Shown here: piece by piece, positions 1 to 10,129 of the stretch | How positions within the stretch are numbered: the stretch's first letter is position 1 | Layout: each line of letters opens with the position of its first letter | NCBI GenBank assembly: GCA_020284085.1 | Contig: JACEVL010000102.1 | Span: 573,501-637,500, forward strand | Source: Aporrectodea caliginosa | Lineage: Eukaryota; Annelida; Clitellata; Crassiclitellata; Lumbricidae | Direction: 5' to 3' | Length of the DNA stretch: 64,000 nt | The notes under the pieces: model-generated | What the model was told of the DNA's origin: nothing | Seen by the model: only the letters and a program-made list of their open reading frames with translations | Database searches by the model: none | Program-made: the position numbers and the translations under genes

Positions 1-2090
1 GCTTATTGTGGAGAAATGGACAGAGGGAGGGAAGGGTGAAGAGGTCATTCTTCCTTTTTTAAGACGACCCCAATCAGTAGTACAGTAAAAGGTTTGCAAA
101 GACTGATATTTAATTGTATAGTTTCAGGCATAGACTGGGATAGAAACTAGATTGCACATCTGCAAGTTGTAGCACCATAGATGTTAAGTATTTAGAAGGG
201 TGGTTGTGTGGTGTTTAGTGTTTCTGTGTTTGTAAAATTATTGTCTGAGCCTGAGACTTAAGTTCCTTCTTTTGTCAACAGGTTTTCAATTGTTTGTGTT
301 ATTGTTAAACTTTGAAGTGCCTTCAGACTGGATTTTCTCTTCAGCCAGAGACGTCAATTGTAAACTGATAACTTAAAAAAAATTGAGTGCAAGTACGGTA
401 GTAGTAACAGTCTACAGATGATTACAAGTTTAACAGGGTAGTCATAAAATATTTATGTTTCATGTTATGTCACCAATTCCAAACGCTCGGTGTTAGCGTG
501 TGCCAGAGTAGTAGAAACTGCTTCCATAAAATGAAATTTTTGTCGATTCAAATGAACGTCTGTTACTGTGGTAAATTTCCTGATAGCAGCCATTGAGATG
601 AATGGACTGGGTTTGTCGAAATTTATGTTTGATTTGATGATCCTGGATATCTTTGCATAGGCTGAGTTATTGTGGTTAGTTGAAATTACTTCGTAGTTTA
701 TAGCACGGTTTTTAAGTGTTGCACTAATTTAAGCGTGTGCCAGAGTGGAGATGTTTCCAAATCACTGGGAATTGAGCCAATGTGTAAGTACATGTCAGGA
801 ATATGTGTTTTGATTGAAGAGCCATGGATTTCTGTGGTGTTGGGTGAGTTTTTCATGGGTTGGGAGGCACTTGTATGTGTGTTCAACTGCGGATAATGCA
901 GGGCATGAACTCAAAATGCTTTATGACCATAGCCAGCAACTACAATCTCAGTTTCTAACTCATATTTCCATGGTGATCCGCAATGAATGGATCTATTGGC
1001 TGAAAACCACTCACTGTTCTTTCACAGTTTCCGCTCCCTCCCTCCATCTGGAACTTTCTCCCTCCTCATGTTTACGACCGTCATCCCAAGCAGCTTTCTT
1101 TTGCTCAGAGCTGAAAAATTGTCTCTTCCGGTCTATTTACGAATCTTAATGTTTGCCCGGCTTCATTGTGCACTTCTGAACTTCGTAAGAAGGGCTTTAG
1201 GAAAATACTGTTGTATCGTGTTGTATTGTGTGTTACGTTTACGGGATGTTGGGGAAACAGGGTACCGGTGGATTTTGATCATTGCAGCTCAAGTTGCTTT
1301 TGTTTGATTGTGTGCTATTTATAGATGCATATTGTAATGTCGTGCTTTGGCTTGCGTTATCATTTTACCAACTGAGCATTTACACTGTGTCTGCTAAGGA
1401 CAGCTTATTAAGGCTGTATGTGTTTGAAGATCATACCGTTAAATGCCTTGTCAGGCCAAGAATTGCCTACATTGCCACCCTGGGTATTGTGACAAGTTTT
1501 ATGGTCAGATTTATTAACTCTCTTTTTGTGAACTGATTGATCTGTTCATTGTTACTGGTTGACTATATCATCTGGCAAAGTTTGTTATTAAAAACGACGT
1601 TCTCATCTGTTGGCTTCCATGTAAATTTCTTGCATGAAAATTCTGTTCTGGCTTTGGGAGAAGGGAGGTAGTCATTCGAAGCATCTTTTCTTTGTCTGTG
1701 ATTTCTTTGACCGTATGAATGAGATAGTGATTTAAACCAAACTGATTTAGAGATTTGATGTTTCATTTGGTTATACTGGGCAACAATAAATTTTTTTTGC
1801 TACTGAGAACTTTCCAAATGTTCTTAGCTAAATTTTGGGCGCTGATTTCAAATATGAAATCGAAATTTGGCTAGCACATCAGGTTTTTCAGTTACGCATC
1901 GATGAAGTTCTACAAAATTGCAAATATAATATTAACATTAACAGTGAAAGGAAAGTATATTAAAAATGCAAGAGGCATTTGCTTTTGCGCTTGTTCTTAG
2001 CTAAATTTAGGGCGCTGATTTCAAATATGAAATCGAAATTTGTGTAGCACGTAAGGTTTTTTTAGGTATGCATCAGTGAGGTTATACGCA
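1..2090. other. Gene-free left flank
   Basis: No reading frame here resembles a known protein, and short frames on both strands lack family motifs. The only structure seen is a direct duplication of about 100 bp at roughly 1821-1925 and 1994-2098 (period about 173 bp), sharing the stretch beginning TTCTTAGCTAAATTT. A 3' UTR of an unseen gene to the left cannot be excluded. Confidence 0.4.
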
Positions 2091-2098
2091 ATTGCGAA
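1821..2098. repeat. Direct duplication, period about 173 bp
   Basis: Two diverged copies of a ~100 bp block both run TTCTTAGCTAAATTT, GGGCGCTGATTTC, then AATATGAAATCGAAATTTG. The second copy lies immediately left of the GA-rich lead-in to the 43-bp minisatellite. Confidence 0.7.
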
Positions 2099-2273
2099 TT
2101 ACTGCGGGACATTTGCAGAGAAAGGGATGGAGGGACGGAGGGAGGGGAGAGATGGAAGGAGGGACCGTTGATGGGAGGGATGGATGGAGGGAGAGAGGGG
2201 GAGATGGACCGACGTTTGGAAGTAGGGAGGGAGGCAAGGTTGGAGGGACGGATAGATGTAGAGACGGGGGAGA

Positions 2274-2365
2274 GCAGGCCCGTCCCTAGGAATACGATGA
2301 ATAGGCAACCGCGTAGGGCTCCGGCAATTCCGACGAAAGTTAGGGGCCCCAAAATACCATTTATA
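2274..2365 (+). repeat. Left copy of direct repeat flanking the minisatellite
   Basis: This ~92 bp block starts GCAGGCCCGTCCCTAGG and ends with GGGGCCCCAAAATACC. It recurs in the same orientation at 4875-4965, on the other side of the 43-bp array. The start resembles a hAT terminus, but no terminal inversion or target duplication was found. Confidence 0.75.
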
Positions 2366-2375
2366 ACGGTGACGG

Positions 2376-4865
2376 CAGTGGTGTGGTGGCGACGGCGGTG
2401 GAGGGTGGTAGCGACGGCGGTGGAGGTTGGTGGCGACGGCGGGGACGGTGGATGCGACGACGGAGGAGGTTGGTGGCGAAGGCGGGGACGGTGGATGCGA
2501 CGACAGTGGAGGTTGGTGGCGAAGGCGGGGACGGTGGTAGCGACGGCGGTGGAGGTTGGTGGCGACGGCGGGGACGGTGGATGCGACGACGGAGGAGGTT
2601 GGTGGCGAAGGCGGGGACGGTGGATGCGACGACGGAGGAGGTTGGTGGCGACGGCGGGGACGGTGGATGCGACGACGGAGGAGGTTGGTGGCGAAGGCGG
2701 GGACGGTGGTAGCGACGACGGTGGAGGTTGGTGGCGAAGGCGGGGACGGTGGATGCGACGACGGAGGAGGTTGGTGGCGAAGGCGGGGACGGTGGATGCG
2801 ACGACGGAGGAGGTTTGGTGGCGAAGGCGGGGACGGTGGTAGCGACGACGGTGGAGGTTGGTGGCGAAGGCGGGGACGGTGGATGCGACGACGGAGGAGG
2901 TTGGTGGCGAAGGCGGGGACGGTGGTAGCGACGACGGTGGAGGTTGGTGGCGAAGGCGGGGACGGTGGATGCGACGACGGAGGAGGTTGGTGGCGAAGGC
3001 GGGGACGGTGGTAGCGACGACGGTGGAGGTTGGTGGCGAAGGCGGGGACGGTGGATGCGACGACGGAGGAGGTTGGTGGCGACGGCGGGGACGGTGGATG
3101 CGACGACGGAGGAGGTTGGTGGCGAAGGCGGGGACGGTGGATGCGACGACGGAGGAGGTTGGTGGCGACGGAGGGGACGGTGGATGCGACGACGGAGGAG
3201 GGTGGTGGCGACGGCGGGGACGGTGGATGCGACGACGGAGGAGGGTGGTGGTGACGGCGGGGACGGTGGATGCGACGACGGAGGAGGTTGGTGGCGACGG
3301 CGGGGACGGTGGTAGCGACGACGGAGGAGGTTGGTGGCGAAGGCGGGGACGGTGGTAGCGACGACGGAGGAGGTTGGTGGCGACGGCGGGGACGGTGGAT
3401 GCGACGACGGAGGAGGTTGGTGGCGAAGGCGGGGACGGTGGATGCGACGACGGAGGAGGTTGGTGGCGACGGCGGGGACGGTGGATGCGACGACGGAGGA
3501 GGTTGGTGGCGAAGGCGGGGACGGTGGTAGCGACGACGGAGGAGGTTGGTGGCGAAGGCGGGGACGGTGGTAGCGACGGCGGTGGAGGTTGGTGGCGAAG
3601 GCGGGGACGGTGGTAGCGACGACGGTGGAGGTTGGTGGCGAAGGCGGGGACGGTGGTAGCGACGACGGAGGAGGTTGGTGGCGAAGGCGGGGACGGTGGT
3701 AGCGACGACGGAGGAGGTTGGTGGCGACGGCGGGGACGGTGGTAGCGACGGCGGTGGAGGTTGGTGGCGACGGCGGGGACGGTGGATGCGACGACGGAGG
3801 AGGTTGGTGGCGAAGGCGGGGACGGTGGTAGCGACGACGGAGGAGGTTGGTGGCGACGGCGGGGACGGTGGTAGCGACGGCGGTGGAGGTTGGTGGCGAC
3901 GGCGGGGACGGTGGATGCGACGACGGAGGAGGTTGGTGGCGAAGGCGGGGACGGTGGTAGCGACGACGGAGGAGGTTGGTGGCGACGGCGGGGACGGAGG
4001 TTGGTGCGACGACGAGCGACGACGGTGGAGGTTGGTGGCGAAGGCGGGGACGGTGGTAGCGACGACGGAGGAGGTTAGTGGCGACGGCGGGGACGGTGGA
4101 TGCGACGACGGAGGAGGTTGGTGGCGACGGCGGGGACGGTGGATGCGACGACGGTGGAGGTTGGTGGCGAAGGCGGGGACGGTGGTAGCGACGACGGAGG
4201 AGGTTGGTGGCGACGGCGGGGACGGTGGATGCGACGACGGAGGAGGTTGGTGGCGAAGGCGGGGACGGTGGTAGCGACGACGGAGGAGGTTGGTGGCGAA
4301 GGCGGGGACGGTGGATGCGACGACGGAGGAGGTTAGTGGCGACGGCGGGGACGGTGGTAGCAACGGCGGTGGAGGTTGGTGGCGACGGCGGGGACGGTGG
4401 ATGCGACGACGGAGGAGGTTGGTGGCGAAGGCGGGGACGATGGTAGCGACGACGGAGGAGGTTGGTGGCGACGGCGGGGACGGTGGATGCGACGACAGTG
4501 GAGGTTAGTGGCGAAGGCGGGGACGGTGGTAGCGACGACGGAGGAGGTTGGTGGCGAAGGCGGGGACGGTGGTAGCGACGGCGGTGGAGGTTGGTGGCGA
4601 CGGCGGGGACGGTGGTAGCGACGACGGAGGAGGTTGGTGGCGACGGCGGGGACGGTGGTAGCGACGACGGAGGAGGTTAGTGGCGACGGCGGGGACGGTG
4701 GTAGCGACGACGGAGGAGGTTGGTGGCGACGGCGGGGACGGTGGATGCGACGACGGTGGAGGTTGGTGGCGAAGGCGGGGACGGTGGTAGCGACGACGGA
4801 GGAGGTTGGTGGCGACGGCGGGGACGGTGGATGCGACGACGGTGGAGGTTGGTGGCGACGGCGGC
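2376..4865. repeat. 43-bp GC-rich minisatellite array (about 58 units)
   Basis: A 43-bp unit is repeated head to tail for about 2.5 kb. Its key parts are GGTGGATGCGACGACGGAGG, then AGGTTGGTGGCG, then A(C/A)GGCGGGGAC. Variants replace GGATGC by GGTAGC, ACGACGG by ACGGCGG, and GCGACGG by GCGAAGG. One irregular unit lies near 3990-4025. Because 43 is not a multiple of three and no frame of the unit contains a stop, long frames appear in all frames and on both strands, including about 750 codons on the minus strand. These are repeat artefacts, not genes. Confidence 0.95.
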
Positions 4866-4874
4866 AGTGGAGCT

Positions 4875-4965
4875 GCAGGCCCGTCCCTAGGAATACGCTG
4901 AATACGCAACCGCGTATTGAGCCGGCGATTCCGCCAAAAGTTATGGGCCCCAAAATACCATTTAT
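4875..4965 (+). repeat. Right copy of direct repeat flanking the minisatellite
   Basis: This matches the 2274-2365 block with about ten substitutions. It starts GCAGGCCCGTCCCTAGG and ends GGGCCCCAAAATACC. Its position right after the last 43-bp unit suggests block and array once duplicated together, or that the array expanded between two element ends. Confidence 0.75.
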
Positions 4966-5125
4966 GAAAAATAATAGGCTAATAATAATAATGACATTAC
5001 ACGCCGCTAAATTAAGTGCAAAGTGACAAAATGCTTAAATTATTTAAATTAAATATATTGCTTGTGACGTTAGTCTGGAAATAAAAGTCAAGAATAGGAA
5101 ACCTATGAAATTCTGTACAATATAC

Positions 5126-5926
5126 CATAGTTGTTAAAAACGATCAAGTCAAAATAAAAAACGGAAAAAAACGTCGTTTTATTGAAAAAATAAAAACGGA
5201 AAAAAACGAGAAAAAAACGGAAAAGAAAATAATTTGACTTTTCTACATCTTTTACTGCATTTTAAAATTAAAACCTTGTTTATACAATTTTATTTAAATT
5301 AGCAAATAACATAACTTTATTAGTAATCACTAAGTAACAGTAATCTACAACAATTATTTTCTTTTTCATAAGAATTAGTTTGGTTTTAAAAAGAATTTGA
5401 GAAATTAAAAATATTGAAATCTTTTCAAATTAAAATTGTATACATAAGTCCACATCATGCAGACATAGGCAACTAAAAACTAAACTTTGCAAGTATAGAG
5501 TGTAGGCCTACTTAATTAAAAAGTAGGTCTACTTACAATTCTGACTTATATAAGAACTTGATATGGAATAATATCCGTCAGTTTATCAGTCAATCAGAGA
5601 TTACTGAGAACAAAGACAACATTTCGCATTTTGGATAACTTAGAAATTCAAATAACTTTTATAAATTTTATTTCCTGTAGCTGTTTATTTCAACTGATGA
5701 CACTAAATAGTGACACAAATTAGATGAACCCTTGAAAGGACGGAGACAACGTAAGGGATATCAGACAAAAATAAAATGAAACAAATAGTAACAGACAGTT
5801 AATAAATAAATAAAGTTATATAAAAAAATAAAAAACGGAAAAAAACGAGACGAGAAATAAAAAACGAAAAAAACGACGTTTTGGGAGGAAAAATAAAAAA
5901 CGAAAAAAACGTTTTTTACAACTATG
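5126..5926. mobile_element. hAT-type MITE, 801 bp, TSD CAATATAC
   Basis: The left end CATAGTTGTTAAAAACG is inverted at the right end (CGTTTTTTACAACTATG) with one mismatch in 17. The perfect 8-bp direct repeat CAATATAC flanks both sides (5118-5125 and 5927-5934). Subterminal regions carry many AAAACGGAAAAAAACG motifs. There is no transposase frame. An 8-bp duplication fits the hAT superfamily, so this is a non-autonomous copy. Confidence 0.88.
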
Positions 5927-5934
5927 CAATATAC

Positions 5935-7094
5935 TGACACTGCCTTACAGTCGTAAACGTATAATAACCTACTAAGATTCTATTAATTTTGTCCACAATG
6001 CTCAGTAAAGCTACTTAAACTAACTCAGGCCACTGTAGTCTACTTTCTTAGCCACAATGTTTATGACGTATTCCAATACCCAATGGGGTAGGGTCCCAAA
6101 ATAAAATTTGCGTATACTATACGGCTCCAGATATCCTTGGGACGGAGTGTCGGACTTGTATATAGCGTAAAAGGACAGAGTTGCGAAGAGATATGACGGT
6201 TTTCATGTAGGATTTTGGACAGAACAGTCGTAGTTTTGGGCGAAATGAAAACAGGTGAATAGTTTACTACATGTATTAATAATAGTAGAAGTTTGGTATC
6301 AGGTCTGATACGCGAAAGAAACGACCTCACTGGAACTACGTTGTGCGTCGTATGGTGACGTGCACAAGGACCTATTATTTATACACAGGACTGGAAACTC
6401 ATTGTAGTACAAAGTCATGTGACTGTTTTTTGTTGATAATCTATTCTTTAAAAAACTGCTGAGATTTTATTAGAAAGAAATCGGTGCAAATATAAAAACC
6501 AGATCGTATTAAAACCACAGAATGTTAACGCACAGATCTAAAACCATTTCTGTAGGTCTCTATATTCCTGATCAATTCAACTAGTAGAGCGTCAACTGAA
6601 GGTCCACGATACATGGGATGCCAGTTAGACCGCGTCCAAAACGTAGATCTTCAAATTCTCCCTGTAGGCCTATAGCTTATCTGTCTCTTCTGCTCAGTCG
6701 CTTATGTTATTTCGTTCTTCTCAATGTTAGACCAGTCCTATTCCTTTTTCCAGTTGCTTATCCACCATACCTATATAGCTATAGGTTGTCTTTCTGCCTG
6801 ATTACGACTTAGTTTGGTCGATGTTTTCGGTCGATGTTTTGTGCATTTATAAACAGGCGTTATAGAAGTTACTAATCACAGTCATAGCTTTCAAATACGG
6901 ACTACGGACTCTGGTCTGCGTTGGTGTTAAGTCATCTCTTAACTGAATTCTACACAAGGGCGAATCCAATGGCCCGTGTCCTTTAGCCTTCAGCTGAGAC
7001 GAAGGGTTAATTGCGGACCCTGGATTCGCCAATGATGCTGTAATCGTCTCCAGCAGAATGAAGCAGATCGTTGGCATATATAACGTTTTCCTTT
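5935..7094. other. Gene-free stretch downstream of bestrophin
   Basis: This is the 3' side of the minus-strand bestrophin gene, so part may be its 3' UTR. No polyadenylation signal was identified with confidence, no other coding region is supported, and no named repeat was recognised. Confidence 0.35.
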
Positions 7095-7844
7095 CTATAC
7101 TTTTTCGTCAGGTTTTCTTTCTTTCTCCGATTCCGCCTGCGTTGCAAGGTTGAACCGCGAAGAGGCGAGGACCCAGACGGGGTCCGATGGGTCTGGACTC
7201 GTAGGAGACGTTGGCTCTGGGCTCCTTGCCCTTTCCGCCAGCTTAGGCACTTCTTCCGTAAAGTCAATCATTTCCTTGTCGGTGTCGAAAGCTGCTGGTG
7301 GAAAAGTGGAGACTGCAGACGCTGGTGGAGTTGAAGTGGATGGAAATGTTGTTGGGAATTCCACGACCCCAGATCTTGACGGAATTGCTTCAAATGTTGA
7401 TGGAAAAGCTGTGGCCCCAGGTATCAGCGTACCACCTTCAGTGGCCCCAAGCGTTGTTGGAATGGGAGTAGCCCCGGATCTGCGTTGGATTGGAATAGCC
7501 CCGGTTGTTGTTGGCGGAACCTCGCTTATCCCAGATCTTGGTGGCGTTACATCAGGAGTCTTTTCCTCTCCCTCGTGTTTCAGTTCGTGTTCTGAAGAAG
7601 AGGGTTTCGTCGAATAAGGCGGAGGAGTGGATGGCTCCAGCGGTCTGTGCTCCATCTGAGCCGTGACCTTCGAGACGCCTCCGCTGCGACCAGATTCCGT
7701 ACCGAACGCTGGAGAACTTGGTCTGATTCTTCGCATCGGAATCGGTTCCATGCTGGCCCTGCGCTCCGCTTTCTCGATCAACAGATTATCATCTGCATCG
7801 ATCTCTGGATTCTCATCCTCTTCCATCTGAAACTGCAGATCCTC
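7095..7844 (-). CDS. BEST: Bestrophin terminal coding exon 10
   Basis: 249 codons plus stop, starting [20 protein letters not shown]. It is rich in Pro, Ser and Thr, with loose internal repeats of the type GAxPIPxxxGAT and [13 protein letters not shown], as expected of a disordered bestrophin tail. An in-frame TAG sits directly before the strong acceptor TCTTTTAG, so it enters in phase 0, whereas the GTAAGT donor of the previous exon leaves phase 1. Either a small exon was missed, or another splice site is used at one end. Confidence 0.75.
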   Translation of the reverse strand, partial: EDLQFQMEEDENPEIDADDNLLIEKAERRASMEPIPMRRIRPSSPAFGTESGRSGGVSKVTAQMEHRPLEPSTPPPYSTKPSSSEHELKHEGEEKTPDVTPPRSGISEVPPTTTGAIPIQRRSGATPIPTTLGATEGGTLIPGATAFPSTFEAIPSRSGVVEFPTTFPSTSTPPASAVSTFPPAAFDTDKEMIDFTEEVPKLAERARSPEPTSPTSPDPSDPVWVLASSRFNLATQAESEKERKPDEKV

Positions 7845-10058
7845 CTAAAAGATGACGACATCAATGATTCACTCATTTTTCGTATCCATGTGAAATAAAT
7901 AAGTAAATTTCAGGTAGTTGTTTGATTCCGTGTACTTTTACATATTCGCTATATTATATTATCATTCATTGTTTTGTAAGAGTCACCAAAGACTCTTAAC
8001 AATGTGTTTATCGTGCAATTAAGAAAATTTATTATTTAATTACTAAGTCTTGTTTCACTCGCGCCACAGTATAATTTTATGCGGAGAGAAAACCTATTTT
8101 TATAGCACCGTTATAATAATATATGACTATGGATGTCCTCTCTTCTTGGATGGCCTCCAATCGGCTACTCTTAAATCCCTCTAAAACACAGCTCATTTGG
8201 CTGGGTAGCCGTAGACAACTTCAGGGTATCGACTTTCCTCAACTTACCCTGCTCTTTCCTCACATAACCTTTTCCCTCACAGTTCGTGATCTGGGACTTT
8301 CTCTTGACTTCGAGCTTACTTTATCTCAACATGTGAACTCAATTGCACGGAGTTGTTATTATCAGCTTCGTCAGCTTCGAGTGGTCTCTCGCTCTCTCTC
8401 TCATGATGCAGTTGTGGTCCTTGTTCATGCCTTTGTTACTAGTCGAATTGACCACTGTTCCTCTCTACTTGCTGGCCTTCCCCTTGGTGTTTTGGGGCGA
8501 CTAGATCGAGTTCTACGCTCGGCTGCTCGGCTTATTGGACGGCTTCCTAAGTACTCTCCTGTCTCTGCATACATGCGTGATGTGTTGCATTGGCTGCCTG
8601 TGTCTCAGCGTATCTCATATCGCATTGCTGCTCTTGTTTCTCGTTGTGTTCTTGGCTGCGCTCCATCTTACTTGCGTGATCTTTGCCGCCCAGTGTCTGA
8701 TGTTCCAGCGCGTCGGGCGCTTCGTTCTACGACGAGGGGTGAGTTCTTTGTTCCACGGACTCGCTTGGCTATTAAGCAACGCCGTGCTTTCTCGGTTGTT
8801 GGCCCTTCCATCTGGAATGACCTACCACTTAAGCTCCGTTTTTACTTGTAAGCCATCTGACAGGGTTCTACAAGTCCCTCAAGTCTTTTTTCTTTAGTCA
8901 TGGCTGGGCCGGGAGCGCTCCTGAGTAGTTTCTTGAAGGGGCGCTATATAAATGCTCTGAATGAATGAATGAATGAATAATGTTAAAGCATCAATCGATG
9001 GTCGTCTCAATTGAAATAATAATATATATATATTATATATATATAATATTCGCTTATTAATTTTAATCTATAAGATTACATGATACAGTAGTAACAGAAG
9101 ATAACAAGTTTAACAGGAGTCGAATTTAACTGTATGGCAGCCTACAAGGCGCCCAACTGTACTATTGCTCATTTTACTAACGCCATCTAGCGAATGGAAG
9201 ACTGAGTTAACCTTATGGGGCTAGCGGGTATCGAACCCGCGTCCTGATCTTCGTGTCAGCGAGCCATCTCCCAGTCCCCACCCAATCGCAGTCCAAACTG
9301 TCTCCTAGTTTCCCCTGCAGAGGAGAGTCGTCGATTCGGCCAACCATCTCAAAGCTCATTAGTTACAGATTACATTTATATAGAGCCAGTATAAAACGAC
9401 TGAGTGCAACAGATGGCGCTAATGAGGCTGCCACTGAATTGAGAGCATGTTGATAAAACAGATTGTGTTAACAGAAGAGGATTTAATTGGATGGAAATGA
9501 TGCAAATGATGACTAACGTGTCTTGGTGTTTCTCCGAGGACTGTGGCCGGAGAATGTGCAACGCTTGGACTTCCTATAATGATAGACAAAGACACAGCAC
9601 CAGATCATCAATCTGATTAAGCATTTATGTAGAACCTTTTACAACTGATAAAAAAAATTAATTCAGATTTGGACCAATATGATACATGTAGATTTCGATT
9701 GCTTTTTTGACTGATTGAATGATGGATTGATTTGCTAAATGGCTGGTTGATTGATAGATAATTTGGATGGATGGATGGATGGATGGATGGGTGGATGGAT
9801 GGATGGATGGATGGATGGATGGATGGATGGATGGATGGATGGATGGATGGATGGATGGATGGATGGATGGATGGATGGATGGATGGATGGATGGATGGAT
9901 GGATGGATGGATGGATGGATGGATGGATGGATGGATGGATGGATGGATGGATGGATGGATGGATGGATGGATGGATGGATGGATGGATGGATGGATGGAT
10001 GGATGGATGGATGGATGGATGGATGGATGGACCAGAGACAGTTCAGACAGATTAGCTC

Positions 10059-10129
<71 letters not shown>

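Noticed and set aside
698..1536. Short plus- and minus-strand frames in the left flank
   Set aside because: They are under about 110 codons, lack any recognised motif, overlap each other on different frames, and have no splice or repeat context to support coding.
2099..4363. 754-codon minus-strand frame rich in Pro, Ser and Arg
   Set aside because: It lies wholly on the 43-bp minisatellite, whose unit has no stop in any frame. Equal frames exist on the other strand, and there is no protein-family signal.
9205..9300. Functional tRNA gene on the minus strand
   Set aside because: The T arm is good, but the acceptor stem pairs at only about four positions, the D arm is short and the anticodon loop has the wrong length; it looks like a SINE head.
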